A DNA stretch of 64,000 bases from Antrihabitans auranticaus (GCF_016481275.1 NZ_JAEMNW010000001.1:930001-994000); one strand, 5' to 3'. Shown: positions 8,808 through 18,219, counted from the first letter of the stretch. Notes: generated from the letters alone by a model not told the origin. Numbers and translations are program-made.

Positions 8808-9284
8808 ATGATCAAGACCTCGATCCGCCGCCTCGTCTTCGTCCCGATCGCGGCCACCGCGGCCCTCGCAACGATGGTCGGGGTGGCAGGAGTTGCCTCG
8901 GCCGGCACCCTGCCCTCCGGCTCTCCCACCACCGCAATGACAATCACCAACGACACGAACCAGACCATGTGGCTCGCTAGCTCGAACAACCCCTACGGCT
9001 CTTGGATTGCGGCACCACATCAGTCCTTGGCGCCACACGAGACCGAGATCGTGACCGCCGTGTCGAACGGCTCCACCCCGGTCTTTCCGATCAACATCTC
9101 CTACGCATACGGCAGCCTCGGTTCGGTAGCGAACTTTGTGTCGACCAACGACTACAGCGGCGCTACCACGGACGGTTCCGGGGTCACCGGCAACAACGTC
9201 CAGAACTACGACGTGCAAACGTCGATCGACTCCGGTCCGCCCGCGGTGAACGCAAGCTACATCCTGGCTCCGATGATGATGTGA
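8808..9284 (+). CDS. Secreted protein of unknown function
   Basis: Protein of 158 residues with a clear signal peptide (basic start, hydrophobic core, VASAGT near residue 32). The mature part is rich in Asn, Ser and Thr and predicted beta (TITNDTNQTMWL, then NISYAYGSLGS) and lacks Cys. The pattern is faintly like small lipid-binding or pore-forming beta-sandwich proteins, but I do not recognise a family. GAAAGG lies ten bases before the ATG. It follows the lipocalin gene by 148 bp with its own likely promoter. Confidence 0.72.
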   Translation: MIKTSIRRLVFVPIAATAALATMVGVAGVASAGTLPSGSPTTAMTITNDTNQTMWLASSNNPYGSWIAAPHQSLAPHETEIVTAVSNGSTPVFPINISYAYGSLGSVANFVSTNDYSGATTDGSGVTGNNVQNYDVQTSIDSGPPAVNASYILAPMMM

Positions 9285-9322
9285 GGCATGCGGATACGTC
9301 CGATCAGGGATATATCGGCGGA

Positions 9323-11335
9323 TTAGCGGGTTTGGGTGTCGTCAATGGCCGAGCTGTCGTCGACTCCCGAGCTGTCGTCTGCAGACGCGGTGGTGCGGGT
9401 GCGCTGATAAAGCCACCCGATGACAACGACGAAGAGGACGACGCCGAGCAGCTCCGCCCAATTCTCGAATCCGGCACCGAGAATAGCGAGCGGAGCCTCT
9501 TTGCCAGTCGCGGCGACGATTCCGGCGAATACGACTCCGTAGAGGCTTTCACCGACGATCAGACCGGTTGCCAGCAAAATGCCCAACCGCTTCTTCCGCT
9601 CGACATTCGATCCCGTTCGCTCGGCCCACGAGTCATAGAAGCGCCCCAGTATCGCGCCGATCGGGATGATCAGCGTGAGCGCCATCGGCAGGTACATCCC
9701 CATGCCCACGGCCAGCGGTGGTAGCCGGAGCTTCGACGTCGTCCTACCCAACGTCTCGTCGATGGCAATCACCACAGCGCCGATCAGTGCACCCAGGCCG
9801 ATGAGCGCCCAGTCCAGTGAACCGCCGAAGACGCCCTTCGCAAGCGACGAGATGAGCGATGCTTGCGGTGCCGCGAGCGCGTCCGGCCCAGCCCCCGGCG
9901 TCCCCGCAAATCCGAACGCCGTCTGCATCAGCTGCAGCACCGGGGGAATCACAGCCGAGCCGAACAACACGCCGATGATCAAGGCCACCTGCTGCTTCCA
10001 CGGCGTCGACCCCACAAGTTGACCCGTCTTGAGGTCCTGCAGATTGTCGTTCGAAATCGTCGCTACGCCGAAGACGATCGCGGCGGTGAAGAGCGTGAAT
10101 GCGATGAGTGCGGCAGATTGCGAGGCATCGGCGTCGCCGTACGTCACCCGGATCATTACTGCCGCAATGATGACGACGAGAATGCCGACGCCGGAGATCG
10201 GGCTGTTCGACGACCCGATCAGACCGGCCATGTAGCCGCACACTGCGGCAATGATCAGACCAATCAGCAGGACGAACACCAGACTCACCGCGATGATGCC
10301 CATCGAACTGCCGCTCAGGCTGGTGTCGTGTACGAAGTCCCACAACAAGAATCCGATCGGAACCAGCGACGCGACGACCACCATCGCCACGTACTGGATC
10401 GGAATGTCGCGCTCGGTGACGTCGACGGTCGTGCCGCGCTTGCGATTCTGCGCCGAAAGCATCGCGCCTTTGATGCCCGTGAGGACGGGGCCGATGATTT
10501 TGAGCAGCGTCCAAATTGCCGCAATTCCGATCGCGCCGGCACCGATGAAGCGCACGTCCGTGGAGAAGATTGCCGGGATCACGTCGGCGACGGGTTCGGA
10601 TCCCACCATTCCCGCGCTGCGAACCGGCAGGAGCACGCCGTACGAGATGACCAAACCGACGAGCATCGCGATGCCGACAGTGATGCCGACGAGATGTCCA
10701 ACGCCGATCAGCGCAAACGACAGGCTGGCGCCGAACATCGTGCCGCCCGAACCGATCTTGAAGACGTGTGCAAGCGAGTTGCTGATGAATTTGAGCGAAG
10801 CCACAAGTGCGAAGCCAGCGGAAACGACGCTACCGAGCGCGATGATTCGCAGCCCGCTGCGGTTCTCCTCGGCACCCTGCTGCGTGTCTCCCACCTTCAG
10901 AACTTCCGCGGCTGCAACACCTTCCGGATACGGCAGATCCGAGCCGGTAACCAGCGCACGTCGCAGCGGAATCGAATACATCACTCCGAGGATGCCGCCG
11001 ACACCACACACGGCCACCGTGATCCAGTACGGGAATCCGCTCCACCAACCGATCATGACAAGGCCCGGCAGCACGAAGATGATGGCTGAGAGGGTGCCTG
11101 CGGCAGAGGCGATCGTCTGGACGATGTTGTTCTCGACAATTGAGTGGTTGCTGAAATAGCGCAGGATGCTCATCGAAATGACTGCCGCTGGAATCGCAGT
11201 CGCGAACGTAAGTCCGACCTTGAGGCCGAGGTAGACATTTGCGGCAGTGAAAACCAAAGTGATCGCGCCGCCGAGAACGGCACCCCGCAGCGTCAACTCG
11301 CGAACGCTGGACTGCTTGGACTGCGTGGTGGACAT
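9323..11335 (-). CDS. OPT-family oligopeptide/metal-chelate transporter
   Basis: Polytopic membrane protein of 670 residues with about 14-16 hydrophobic segments. OPT features are NVYLGLKVGLTFATAIPAAV near the N terminus and ENNIVQTIASAAG in the next loop. Family members import oligopeptides or metal-siderophore complexes by proton symport. I chose the ATG at 11335 (MSTTQSKQSS) because AAGGGG lies eight bases upstream; the longer in-frame start adds 26 atypical residues. It is convergent with the secreted-protein gene. The substrate is unknown. Confidence 0.9.
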   Translation of the reverse strand: MSTTQSKQSSVRELTLRGAVLGGAITLVFTAANVYLGLKVGLTFATAIPAAVISMSILRYFSNHSIVENNIVQTIASAAGTLSAIIFVLPGLVMIGWWSGFPYWITVAVCGVGGILGVMYSIPLRRALVTGSDLPYPEGVAAAEVLKVGDTQQGAEENRSGLRIIALGSVVSAGFALVASLKFISNSLAHVFKIGSGGTMFGASLSFALIGVGHLVGITVGIAMLVGLVISYGVLLPVRSAGMVGSEPVADVIPAIFSTDVRFIGAGAIGIAAIWTLLKIIGPVLTGIKGAMLSAQNRKRGTTVDVTERDIPIQYVAMVVVASLVPIGFLLWDFVHDTSLSGSSMGIIAVSLVFVLLIGLIIAAVCGYMAGLIGSSNSPISGVGILVVIIAAVMIRVTYGDADASQSAALIAFTLFTAAIVFGVATISNDNLQDLKTGQLVGSTPWKQQVALIIGVLFGSAVIPPVLQLMQTAFGFAGTPGAGPDALAAPQASLISSLAKGVFGGSLDWALIGLGALIGAVVIAIDETLGRTTSKLRLPPLAVGMGMYLPMALTLIIPIGAILGRFYDSWAERTGSNVERKKRLGILLATGLIVGESLYGVVFAGIVAATGKEAPLAILGAGFENWAELLGVVLFVVVIGWLYQRTRTTASADDSSGVDDSSAIDDTQTR

Positions 11336-11523
11336 GTGCGTCACCCCTTCACTCCGGCCTCGGATGGTCGGCCCAAACAAATGTATGCGTCGCACGCCCA
11401 ATTCGAGCGGCAATCAGGCATCGAATCCGGTGATTCAGACAATTCGGATGTGCTTGCGTACCCGGTGTTTTCGCACGGCAACAAATGGTCGTGCTGGTGG
11501 TGTCAGTGGAACTTTGGAAATCC

Positions 11524-12411
11524 TCAGCGGCTCGCCCGAAGAATGCGGACCGCGCGTAGCTGGGGTGGTTCGGCGTCGAATTCAGCGGATCCATCCAGGT
11601 ACTCGGCAACGAGGTCCGCTGCGGAGTGGTCTTCGACGTCGGTGAAGCCGAGAGCGCGTAACTGCGCGGCGATGTCGTCAGGCGTGAAGTAGCTGAACCA
11701 GGGTTCGCCGACAGCTGCCGCTCGATTTGCGCGCGTCCGCATTTGCGCACGATCCGCTTCGGTGTCGCCTGGCTGCAGGTAATCGAAGATCACTTCGACC
11801 CCCTCGGATTGACCAGCAACGTATTCGAGGGTGGTGCTGGCGGCGTCCGGGGTCAGATAGAAGACGACACCGAGCCACACGAACACGGCCGGATCGGTCC
11901 GACTGAAGCCGGCAGCCTCCAATCGTGTTGCCAGTGTGTCGGTTTCGAAGTCGACCGGCACGAAAGTCAACCGCTCGGGCAGGTCGATACCGGATGCGGC
12001 GAGGCGTTGGTGTTTCCACGCTTGCGTAGCGGGATGGTCGACCTCGAATACATGCAGGTCCGGATGCGAGTTGCGGTAGGCGAAGGTATCCAGGCCCGCG
12101 CCGAGGAGCACAGCCTGTCGCATGCCGGCAGCGACGGCAGCTGCCACACGATCCTCGGCGAAACGGGCGCGAGCGGCAAAGAACAGTCGGCGGGGCCGAT
12201 CGCTGACACCGAGCCGCAGGATTCCCTCGCCGACATTGCTACCGGGACGATCCTCGGCGGGCCGGCCCAATTCGGTCAACTCAGCCACGGTGACGCCGAG
12301 CAGACGTGCAGCCAGCGGATCGGTGAGAATCCTTGGCCGGTCGGCAATTTGGTGATAGGCACGGGCGTAGGCGGTTGCGAGCGCGGTCCGGCTGGGCCCC
12401 TCATTGTCCAT
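11524..12411 (-). CDS. SAM-dependent methyltransferase of the actinobacterial LCM-like family
   Basis: Class I methyltransferase of 295 residues belonging to the large actinobacterial family related to leucine carboxyl methyltransferases (TIGR00027 type). The SAM-binding motif VLLGAGLDTFAYR and the acidic loop VFEVDHPATQ are visible, as is the family start TALATAYARAYH and LTDPLAARLLG. Substrates of this family are largely unknown, though some are linked to lipids or polyketides. It is followed by 44 bp and the stop of the DUF2993-like gene on the same strand, a possible two-gene unit. Confidence 0.88.
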   Translation of the reverse strand: MDNEGPSRTALATAYARAYHQIADRPRILTDPLAARLLGVTVAELTELGRPAEDRPGSNVGEGILRLGVSDRPRRLFFAARARFAEDRVAAAVAAGMRQAVLLGAGLDTFAYRNSHPDLHVFEVDHPATQAWKHQRLAASGIDLPERLTFVPVDFETDTLATRLEAAGFSRTDPAVFVWLGVVFYLTPDAASTTLEYVAGQSEGVEVIFDYLQPGDTEADRAQMRTRANRAAAVGEPWFSYFTPDDIAAQLRALGFTDVEDHSAADLVAEYLDGSAEFDAEPPQLRAVRILRASR

Positions 12412-12455
12412 GCTCTAGAAGCTACTCACGATCTCGGCGCGGGTGCACCCTCGAT

Positions 12456-12950
12456 TCACTCCTTCAGCGAATCGAGGTCGAGCACGAGGTCCGAGGCGAC
12501 GCCCGTGACCAGTATCTGTCCGTCGTCGAACCCGATGTCGGTCGGTGTCAAACCGAACGGCAGCAACGCAACAACGTCCAGCAGCGCCAACGGCCGCGAC
12601 GCCGGGAACCGGACCCGCGTGTCGACGCGGTCCACCGGAATTCTGCTGAGGTTACGGCTGACCAGGTCGCCGAACGACACGTGGACGCCGCGCAAGTTTG
12701 CCTCGACGTCGAGGTCGCCGAAGTTGCCGGAACCGACGTGGCTTGCGTGGATCTCGATATCGCTGAACTCGCCCAGAACTGCCTGGGTCAGGAACGGAAA
12801 CCCATGGATTCTGACGCTCGGATCAGGTCCGAGGTTGGCGGTGTTCTTCACCGCCGCCTGCGTTGCGTGGTTGGCATACGCGGCCGCGCCGAAATCGGCG
12901 ACAACCGCGAAGCCGAGGAGCACGACCAGCAGGATGATGAGCTTTCGCAT
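12456..12950 (-). CDS. Short DUF2993/LmeA-like envelope protein
   Basis: Protein of 164 residues with an N-terminal hydrophobic anchor or signal (LIILLVVLLGFAVVADF), then the pattern VRIHGFPFLTQAVLGEFSDIEI typical of DUF2993 (LmeA-like) envelope proteins. Known members are usually about 230-270 residues, so this copy lacks roughly the last third. Only 44 bp separate its stop from the methyltransferase start, leaving no room for the missing part. It may be a genuinely short variant or a truncated gene. It probably acts outside the membrane in lipid or envelope biogenesis. Confidence 0.7.
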   Translation of the reverse strand: MRKLIILLVVLLGFAVVADFGAAAYANHATQAAVKNTANLGPDPSVRIHGFPFLTQAVLGEFSDIEIHASHVGSGNFGDLDVEANLRGVHVSFGDLVSRNLSRIPVDRVDTRVRFPASRPLALLDVVALLPFGLTPTDIGFDDGQILVTGVASDLVLDLDSLKE

Positions 12951-13080
12951 GCATTGATTGTGTCAGGAGAACCGTGCCGGAGAAATCGGTGCGAACCCGT
13001 CACCCGATACAGTGGCCGCTCATCTACCGATACGACCGGCGTCCAAGAAGCAGTGCCGATCCATCTCCCGGGAGAACCAC

Positions 13081-13365
13081 ATGAAGCACCGTGCAGCGAC
13101 ACTGACCGCAGCAGTGACCATCGCTCTCGCAACGCCACTGTTGGCGACCGCCACCGCGAACGCTGACGTATGGCAGCCGTTCCCAGGCATCTCGATCCCG
13201 CTTCCCGACGGTGTGTTCCGGGGCTTGCCCGGTGTCATCGCCACGCCTCCCCCCGGTCCCGCACCGACCGAGGGCGCACCGTGTGAAGCCGACGGTCACT
13301 GGGTGCACCTCGACGGCGGAAACGCCGCCCACTACGGCACCGAATGGCTGTGCGCCCACAACTGA
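13081..13365 (+). CDS. Small secreted protein, unknown function
   Basis: A 94-residue protein with a signal peptide (ending TATANADV near residue 29). The mature part is about 65 residues, Pro/Gly-rich (ATPPPGPAPTEGAPCE) with two Cys. Such short secreted proteins are common in mycolata and mostly uncharacterised. CCGGGAGAACC precedes the ATG. It is convergent with the LacI gene. Confidence 0.7.
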   Translation: MKHRAATLTAAVTIALATPLLATATANADVWQPFPGISIPLPDGVFRGLPGVIATPPPGPAPTEGAPCEADGHWVHLDGGNAAHYGTEWLCAHN

Positions 13366-13494
13366 CACGAACCGAGGAACTTCGCCGCTCGCATATCCCA
13401 GCGCGCTGGCGTGGGAAGGCAACTCGCACTGGCGTGAAGGCATTCCCGCCCCTCGCCAACCGGTTCGTCGCTGTGGACGTTCTCCGGGCAAGCC

Positions 13495-14577
13495 TCAAAG
13501 AGTGTGAGTGCCGGCAACTTCCAGATCGCGCCGTATGCGCGGCGGAGCTGTGGTGCCACGAATGACCAGCGACGGCTCGAGGACGGTGTCGGACCGACCG
13601 GTGCGATTGCGTTCCAGCATGCCGACGGCCATCTGCACGGCATCGCGGGCGAGCCCAACCGAGTCTTGGTGCACCGTCGTGAGGTTGATTCGCGGATACT
13701 CCGAGAGTCGCGCGTCGTCGTAGCCGACCAGCGAAAGTTGCCCGGGCACATCGATTCCGGCACGGGTGAATACGTCGAGCAGTCCGAGGGCACACCGGTC
13801 GTTGCTGGCGATAACCGCTGTGGGCAGTTCGGGCTCCTGCAACATCGCACGGGCAGCGGAGAAACCGGCTTCTTCGTTGTGAGCGCCCGGAACAATCCTG
13901 GTCTGTTCCGCCAGCCCGTGACTTCGCATTGCGGCGCGGTAGGCACGGCGGCGGTCTGCGGACCCGGGATCCGTGCCGCCATCGACGTGCGTGATGTTGC
14001 GATGACCGAGTTGGACGAGATAGGCCACCGCCTGCCGAATTCCTTTGGCGTCGTTGGTTCGAACGGTGGCGAAGTTCGTTGCAGCATCCTCCGGGGACGC
14101 CGGAACGCGTCGGCCGACCACCACGACAGGAACACGCCTTGCCAACTCGTGCAGGTAGTCGTCGTCGGATCGCGGGCCGAGCAGTATCAAGGCGCCGCAG
14201 CGGTGACTCAGAAGTGCGTCCACCGGAACTGTCTCGGGCCGATCGTGGAGGTTCGCCGAGAGCAGCACCTCGTACCCGAGACCTTCGGCGGCGGGATAGA
14301 TCGACGTCACCAGATCGGCTTGAAAAAGCTGTCGCACGTCGGTGATCACCCCCAGCGTGCGGCTGTGCTTCAAAGCGAGCCCGCGCGCAACCGAATCGTG
14401 CCGGTAGCCGAGTTCGGCGGCGACAGCCAGTACTCGCTGCCGAGTCTCCTCGCTTGCGCCCGGCTTCCCGTCGAGAACGAATGACACGAGCGTTCTCGAG
14501 ACCCCCGCCTGGGCGGCGACGTCGGACATGGTCGGCCTCCGGTTACCGGAAGGCCGGGACCTGGGCAGCGATGTCAT
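13495..14577 (-). CDS. LacI-family transcriptional regulator of the inositol/sugar locus
   Basis: Protein of 360 residues with the LacI helix-turn-helix at about residues 17-40 (TMSDVAAQAGVSRTLVSFVL) followed by a periplasmic-binding-like sensor domain (TLGVITDV; DGGTDPGSADRR; SLVGYDDARLSEY). The ATG at 14577 has GAAGGAG eight bases upstream. It is divergent from the sugar porter, and a perfect 14-bp palindrome lies in between. It most likely represses the porter-isomerase-dehydrogenase operon and responds to its sugar or inositol substrate. Confidence 0.9.
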   Translation of the reverse strand: MTSLPRSRPSGNRRPTMSDVAAQAGVSRTLVSFVLDGKPGASEETRQRVLAVAAELGYRHDSVARGLALKHSRTLGVITDVRQLFQADLVTSIYPAAEGLGYEVLLSANLHDRPETVPVDALLSHRCGALILLGPRSDDDYLHELARRVPVVVVGRRVPASPEDAATNFATVRTNDAKGIRQAVAYLVQLGHRNITHVDGGTDPGSADRRRAYRAAMRSHGLAEQTRIVPGAHNEEAGFSAARAMLQEPELPTAVIASNDRCALGLLDVFTRAGIDVPGQLSLVGYDDARLSEYPRINLTTVHQDSVGLARDAVQMAVGMLERNRTGRSDTVLEPSLVIRGTTAPPRIRRDLEVAGTHTL

Positions 14578-14647
14578 TCGACAACTCCTTCGATGTGACG
14601 GTTGACACGACGTACCGCCGGGCTCATAGTAACTCTTATGCGCGTTA

Positions 14648-14661
14648 CTAACGCGCGTTAG
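14648..14661. promoter_or_regulatory. LacI-type operator palindrome
   Basis: Perfect 14-bp palindrome CTAACGCGCGTTAG with the central CG typical of LacI-family operators. It lies 71 bp before the LacI start and 37 bp before the porter start. A second partial copy (TGCGCGTTA, 14639-14647) lies directly beside it. Confidence 0.7.
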
Positions 14662-14697
14662 ACGCCAGTAACCAGCGAACCCGAAGAGGTAAGCGCA

Positions 14698-16110
14698 ATG
14701 CCACAGCGACCGACCCAGCCCACTACCTCGTCGGGCCGATTCCTGACCAAACTCACACTCATCGCCACGCTGGGTGGACTGTTGTTCGGCTACGACACCG
14801 GTGTCATCTCCGGCGCCCTGCTCTACATGAAGGACGACCTCGCGCTCAGCTCCTTCGGCGAGGCCACCGTCGTGAGCTCGCTACTGTTCCCCGGAGCAGC
14901 GCTGGGTGCGTTGTTCGGTGGCCGCGTCGCCGACCGGATCGGCCGCAAACGGACCCTATTGCTCTGCGCCGGACTGTTTTTGGTCGGTGCGCTCGGCTGT
15001 GCGATCGCGCCGAACGTCCAGATAATGGTGGCTGCCCGAATCGTTCTCGGTATCGGTGTCGGCGCAGCGTCGGTGACCTGCCCGTTGTACTTGGCAGAGA
15101 TGGCGCCCGCCGAGCGCCGCGGCCGGATGGTCACCATCAACGAGCTGATGATTGTCACCGGTCAGATGCTCGCGTTCGCAACTAACGCGCTCCTCGATCG
15201 ACTCATTCAGGATCCGCACGTGTGGCGCACGATGTTGGCAGTCGCTTCCGTACCCGCGATTGCGCTACTGGTCGGGATGCTGGTGTTGCCCGATTCGCCG
15301 CGCTGGTACGGACTGAAGGGTCGGATGGCCGAGGCACGCGAGGTCCTCATCTTGAGCCGAACGCCGCAGCAAGTGGACAGCGAGTTCGACCTGATCTCCG
15401 AACACACGGCACACATGTCCAAGACCACGAGCACGCCGTGGACCGTTTTGCGCGATGTCACGTGGATCCGCCGAGTCGTTCTGGTCGGCTGCGGTCTGGC
15501 CGTCGTACAGCAGGCAACCGGAATCAACACGGTAAACTATTACGCACCAACAATTTTGGAGGAGAGCGGGCTCGGCGTCAGCGCCGCGTTGGTAGCGACG
15601 ATTGCTGTCGGCGTGACATCGGTAGTCACGACGATTATCGGGATCATCCTGCTCGGTTACATCGGACGGCGCACGATGTTGATGATCGGATTCGCGGGCG
15701 TCGCAGCCTCACAGGCCGCACTCGCACTGACGTTTCTGCTTACCGAATCCACTACGCGCAGCTACATCATTCTCGCGTGCATGGTGCTCTTCGTCGGGTT
15801 CGTGCAGATGTTCATCGGCACCTGTGTCTGGCTACTGCTCTCCGAAATCTTCCCACTCAGTATTCGCGGTTTCGCAATGGGCATCGCGGTCTTCGTCCTC
15901 TGGTGCACGAACGCGATCATCTCGTTCTTGTTCCCCATACTGAACAGCGCCCTCGGCTCCACTGGCACCTTCGGACTGTTTGTCGCGGTCAACATCGCAT
16001 CGTTTGCCTTCGTCCGCCGCTTCGTTCCCGAGACCAAGGGAACGACTCTCGAAGAACTGGAAGAGCGGTTCGAAGAACAGGGCAGCACGCGCGTTCCTGT
16101 GCTCGTCTGA
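14698..16110 (+). CDS. MFS sugar porter, probably for inositol or a related polyol
   Basis: Twelve-helix transporter of 470 residues with all sugar-porter signatures: GGLLFGYDTGVISGAL (helix 1), GRVADRIGRKRT (loop 2-3), PDSPRWYGLKGR (loop 6-7), QQATGINTVNYYAPTI (helix 7) and PETKG (C terminus). The following genes are IolE- and IolG-like, so myo-inositol or a similar polyol is the likely substrate, imported with protons. It is the first gene of the operon under the LacI operator, with GAAGAGGTAAG before the ATG. Confidence 0.9.
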   Translation: MPQRPTQPTTSSGRFLTKLTLIATLGGLLFGYDTGVISGALLYMKDDLALSSFGEATVVSSLLFPGAALGALFGGRVADRIGRKRTLLLCAGLFLVGALGCAIAPNVQIMVAARIVLGIGVGAASVTCPLYLAEMAPAERRGRMVTINELMIVTGQMLAFATNALLDRLIQDPHVWRTMLAVASVPAIALLVGMLVLPDSPRWYGLKGRMAEAREVLILSRTPQQVDSEFDLISEHTAHMSKTTSTPWTVLRDVTWIRRVVLVGCGLAVVQQATGINTVNYYAPTILEESGLGVSAALVATIAVGVTSVVTTIIGIILLGYIGRRTMLMIGFAGVAASQAALALTFLLTESTTRSYIILACMVLFVGFVQMFIGTCVWLLLSEIFPLSIRGFAMGIAVFVLWCTNAIISFLFPILNSALGSTGTFGLFVAVNIASFAFVRRFVPETKGTTLEELEERFEEQGSTRVPVLV

Positions 16111-16162
16111 GCCTGGCCGAACCTCCCACCCAGACCATTCACCGTCGCGCACAGGAGATTCT

Positions 16163-16288
16163 GTGACTTCTCTCGACGGACTTCGCGTCGGCCGCTGCGG
16201 CGGCGCGGTCGTCCGCGTCGACACCGCCGGTGATCTCGCCGAACGCAACCAGCTACGCCCCTCCGAGACCAAAGGACCACATACATGA
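16163..16288 (+). CDS. Possible 41-residue leader ORF coupled to the next gene
   Basis: Short ORF starting GTG with AGGAG six bases upstream and ending in TGA that overlaps the ATG of the isomerase gene (ATGA). The peptide (starts MTSLDGLRVGRCGGAVV) has no family I recognise. Good initiation signals and stop/start overlap suggest it is translated, either as a coupling leader or as the remains of a lost gene. It could also be a chance ORF. Confidence 0.4.
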   Translation: MTSLDGLRVGRCGGAVVRVDTAGDLAERNQLRPSETKGPHT

Positions 16289-17190
16289 GCGCCATCCGCG
16301 TTGGATCTGCCCCCGACTCGTGGGGGGTCTGGTTCCCCGACGACCCACAGCAGACTCCCTACACCCGCTTCCTCGACGAAGTTTCCGGCTCCGGCTACGA
16401 GTGGATCGAACTGGGCCCGTACGGGTATCTGCCCACCGACCCGCAGCAACTCCGCGGCGAGCTCGAATCCCGAAATCTGAAGCTTTCCGCCGGAACGGTA
16501 TTCGAGCATCTGCACCAGCCCGATTCGTGGGATGCGGTGTGGAGCCAGGTGAAAGATGTTGCTGCACTTACTGCCGCGGCCGGTGGCCAGCACGTTGTCG
16601 TCATTCCCGAGATGTGGCGCCACCCGTCGACGGGACAGGTTCTGGAATCGCGTGTGCTCACCCTCGACCAGTGGGACAAGAAGACCCGCGACATCGATCG
16701 GCTCGGTAAGGCGATGTTCGACGAGTACGGCGTTGCGCTGCAATATCATCCGCATGCCGACAGCCACGTCGGGCTCCAGGACGAGGTGTATCGGTTCCTC
16801 GAAAGCACCGACCCGGAATATGTGAATCTGTGCCTCGACACCGGCCACATCTCCTACTGCGGCGGTGACAACCTCGCGATCATCGAGAAATACCCGAGCC
16901 GCATCGGGTACCTGCACCTGAAGCAGGTCGACCCTGCAGTGGTCGCGAAGGTCACGACCGACGACATTCCGTTCGGTGAGGCTGTAAAACTCGGCGCGAT
17001 GATCGAACCGCCGCTAGGCATTCCGGAGCTGCCACCGCTGCTCGAGGCGATCGACAAGCTAGGTGTCGACGTGTTTGCGATCGTCGAGCAGGACCTCTAT
17101 CCCTGCCCGGTCGACACGCCACTGCCGATCGCACAGCGCACCCGAAAGTACCTGGGCTCCTGCGGGATCCCGTCCGTCCGTTTCAATTAG
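16285..17190 (+). CDS. IolE-like sugar-phosphate isomerase/epimerase (inosose dehydratase-like)
   Basis: TIM-barrel metal enzyme of 301 residues. It starts VGSAPDSWGVWFPDD, as many inosose dehydratase-like proteins do. Metal ligands are visible in YHPHADSHV, LDTGHISY, YLHLKQVDP and IVEQDLYP. Such enzymes dehydrate 2-keto-myo-inositol or isomerise related keto-polyols. It sits between the sugar porter and an inositol-dehydrogenase-like gene, which supports that role. Exact specificity is not proven. Confidence 0.82.
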   Translation: MSAIRVGSAPDSWGVWFPDDPQQTPYTRFLDEVSGSGYEWIELGPYGYLPTDPQQLRGELESRNLKLSAGTVFEHLHQPDSWDAVWSQVKDVAALTAAAGGQHVVVIPEMWRHPSTGQVLESRVLTLDQWDKKTRDIDRLGKAMFDEYGVALQYHPHADSHVGLQDEVYRFLESTDPEYVNLCLDTGHISYCGGDNLAIIEKYPSRIGYLHLKQVDPAVVAKVTTDDIPFGEAVKLGAMIEPPLGIPELPPLLEAIDKLGVDVFAIVEQDLYPCPVDTPLPIAQRTRKYLGSCGIPSVRFN

Positions 17191-17202
17191 GAGAACATCG
17201 TC

Positions 17203-18219
17203 ATGTCAGAACTGCGAATCGCGGTGCTCGGGGTTGGGCTGATGGGAGCCGGCCATGCCCGCCGAATTACCAAACAGATCAGCGGTGCTCGCGTCACCGT
17301 CATCAACGACTACCTCGTCGAGAAGGCCGAAGAGGTCGCTGCGACGATTCCCGGATCTCGCGTGGTGGCCGACCCACTCGATGCGATTGCGGCCGACGAC
17401 GTCGATGCGGTCGTCCTCGCGACGCCAGGTACGACGCACGAGAAGCTGTTGCTGGCCTGCCTCGAGCTCGGCAAGCCGGTGCTGTGCGAGAAGCCGCTGA
17501 CCACCGACGTCGACACGTCGTTCGAGATCGTGAAGCGCGAAGAAGACTTGGGCCGCAAACTGATTCAGGTCGGCTTCATGCGCCGGTTCGATCCGGAGTA
17601 TGTGCAGCTGAAGGCACTCATCGACTCCGGTGCCATCGGTCTTCCGCTGATCGTGCATTGCGCACACCGAAATCCAGTTGTGCCGCCCGGTTTCGACAGC
17701 GCGATGATCGTCAGGGACTCCCTTGTGCACGAGGTGGATGTTGCCCGCTTCTTGCTGGACGAGGAAATTGTCGCGGTGACGATTCTGAAGCCGACACCGA
17801 ACTCGCACGCCGGTGCGGGTTTGCAGGATCCGCAGCTGGCTCTGTTCGAGACGGCTAGCGGCCGCCTGGTCGATGTCGAAGTATTCGTCACCACAGGGGT
17901 CGCCTACGAAGTGCGGACCGAGGTTGTCGCCGAGCGGGGAAGCGCGATGATCGGCCTGGATGTGGGCATGGTCCGGAAGTCGACATCGGGCGCATGGGGC
18001 GGCCAGATCGCACCGGGTTTCAAGCAACGTTTCGCCCAGGCGTTCACAAACGAGCTGCAGAGCTGGGTCGATGCGGTGCAAGCAGGAACGAACGTCGACG
18101 GTCCGGATGCGTGGGACGGGTACGCGGCTGCGGCGGTCTGCGCAGCCGGTGTGCGCTCGTTGGAGTCCGGCGTTCGGGTCGAGGTCGAGATGGCCAGCAA
18201 AGTGAGTGCATCCCGATGA
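17203..18219 (+). CDS. Inositol 2-dehydrogenase-like Gfo/Idh/MocA oxidoreductase
   Basis: NAD(P)-dependent oxidoreductase of 338 residues. The Rossmann motif VLGVGLMGAGHA is at residues 8-19, the family catalytic CEKPLTTD near 97-104, and QVGFMRRFDPEY near 126-137, as in bacterial inositol dehydrogenases (IolG). It would oxidise myo-inositol or a similar cyclitol to its 2-keto form, the substrate for the preceding IolE-like enzyme. Its stop overlaps the next start (ATGA). Confidence 0.85.
   Translation: MSELRIAVLGVGLMGAGHARRITKQISGARVTVINDYLVEKAEEVAATIPGSRVVADPLDAIAADDVDAVVLATPGTTHEKLLLACLELGKPVLCEKPLTTDVDTSFEIVKREEDLGRKLIQVGFMRRFDPEYVQLKALIDSGAIGLPLIVHCAHRNPVVPPGFDSAMIVRDSLVHEVDVARFLLDEEIVAVTILKPTPNSHAGAGLQDPQLALFETASGRLVDVEVFVTTGVAYEVRTEVVAERGSAMIGLDVGMVRKSTSGAWGGQIAPGFKQRFAQAFTNELQSWVDAVQAGTNVDGPDAWDGYAAAAVCAAGVRSLESGVRVEVEMASKVSASR

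Noticed and set aside
9863-11089. 408-residue plus-strand frame over the OPT transporter
   Set aside because: Charged, low-complexity antisense shadow with no family features.
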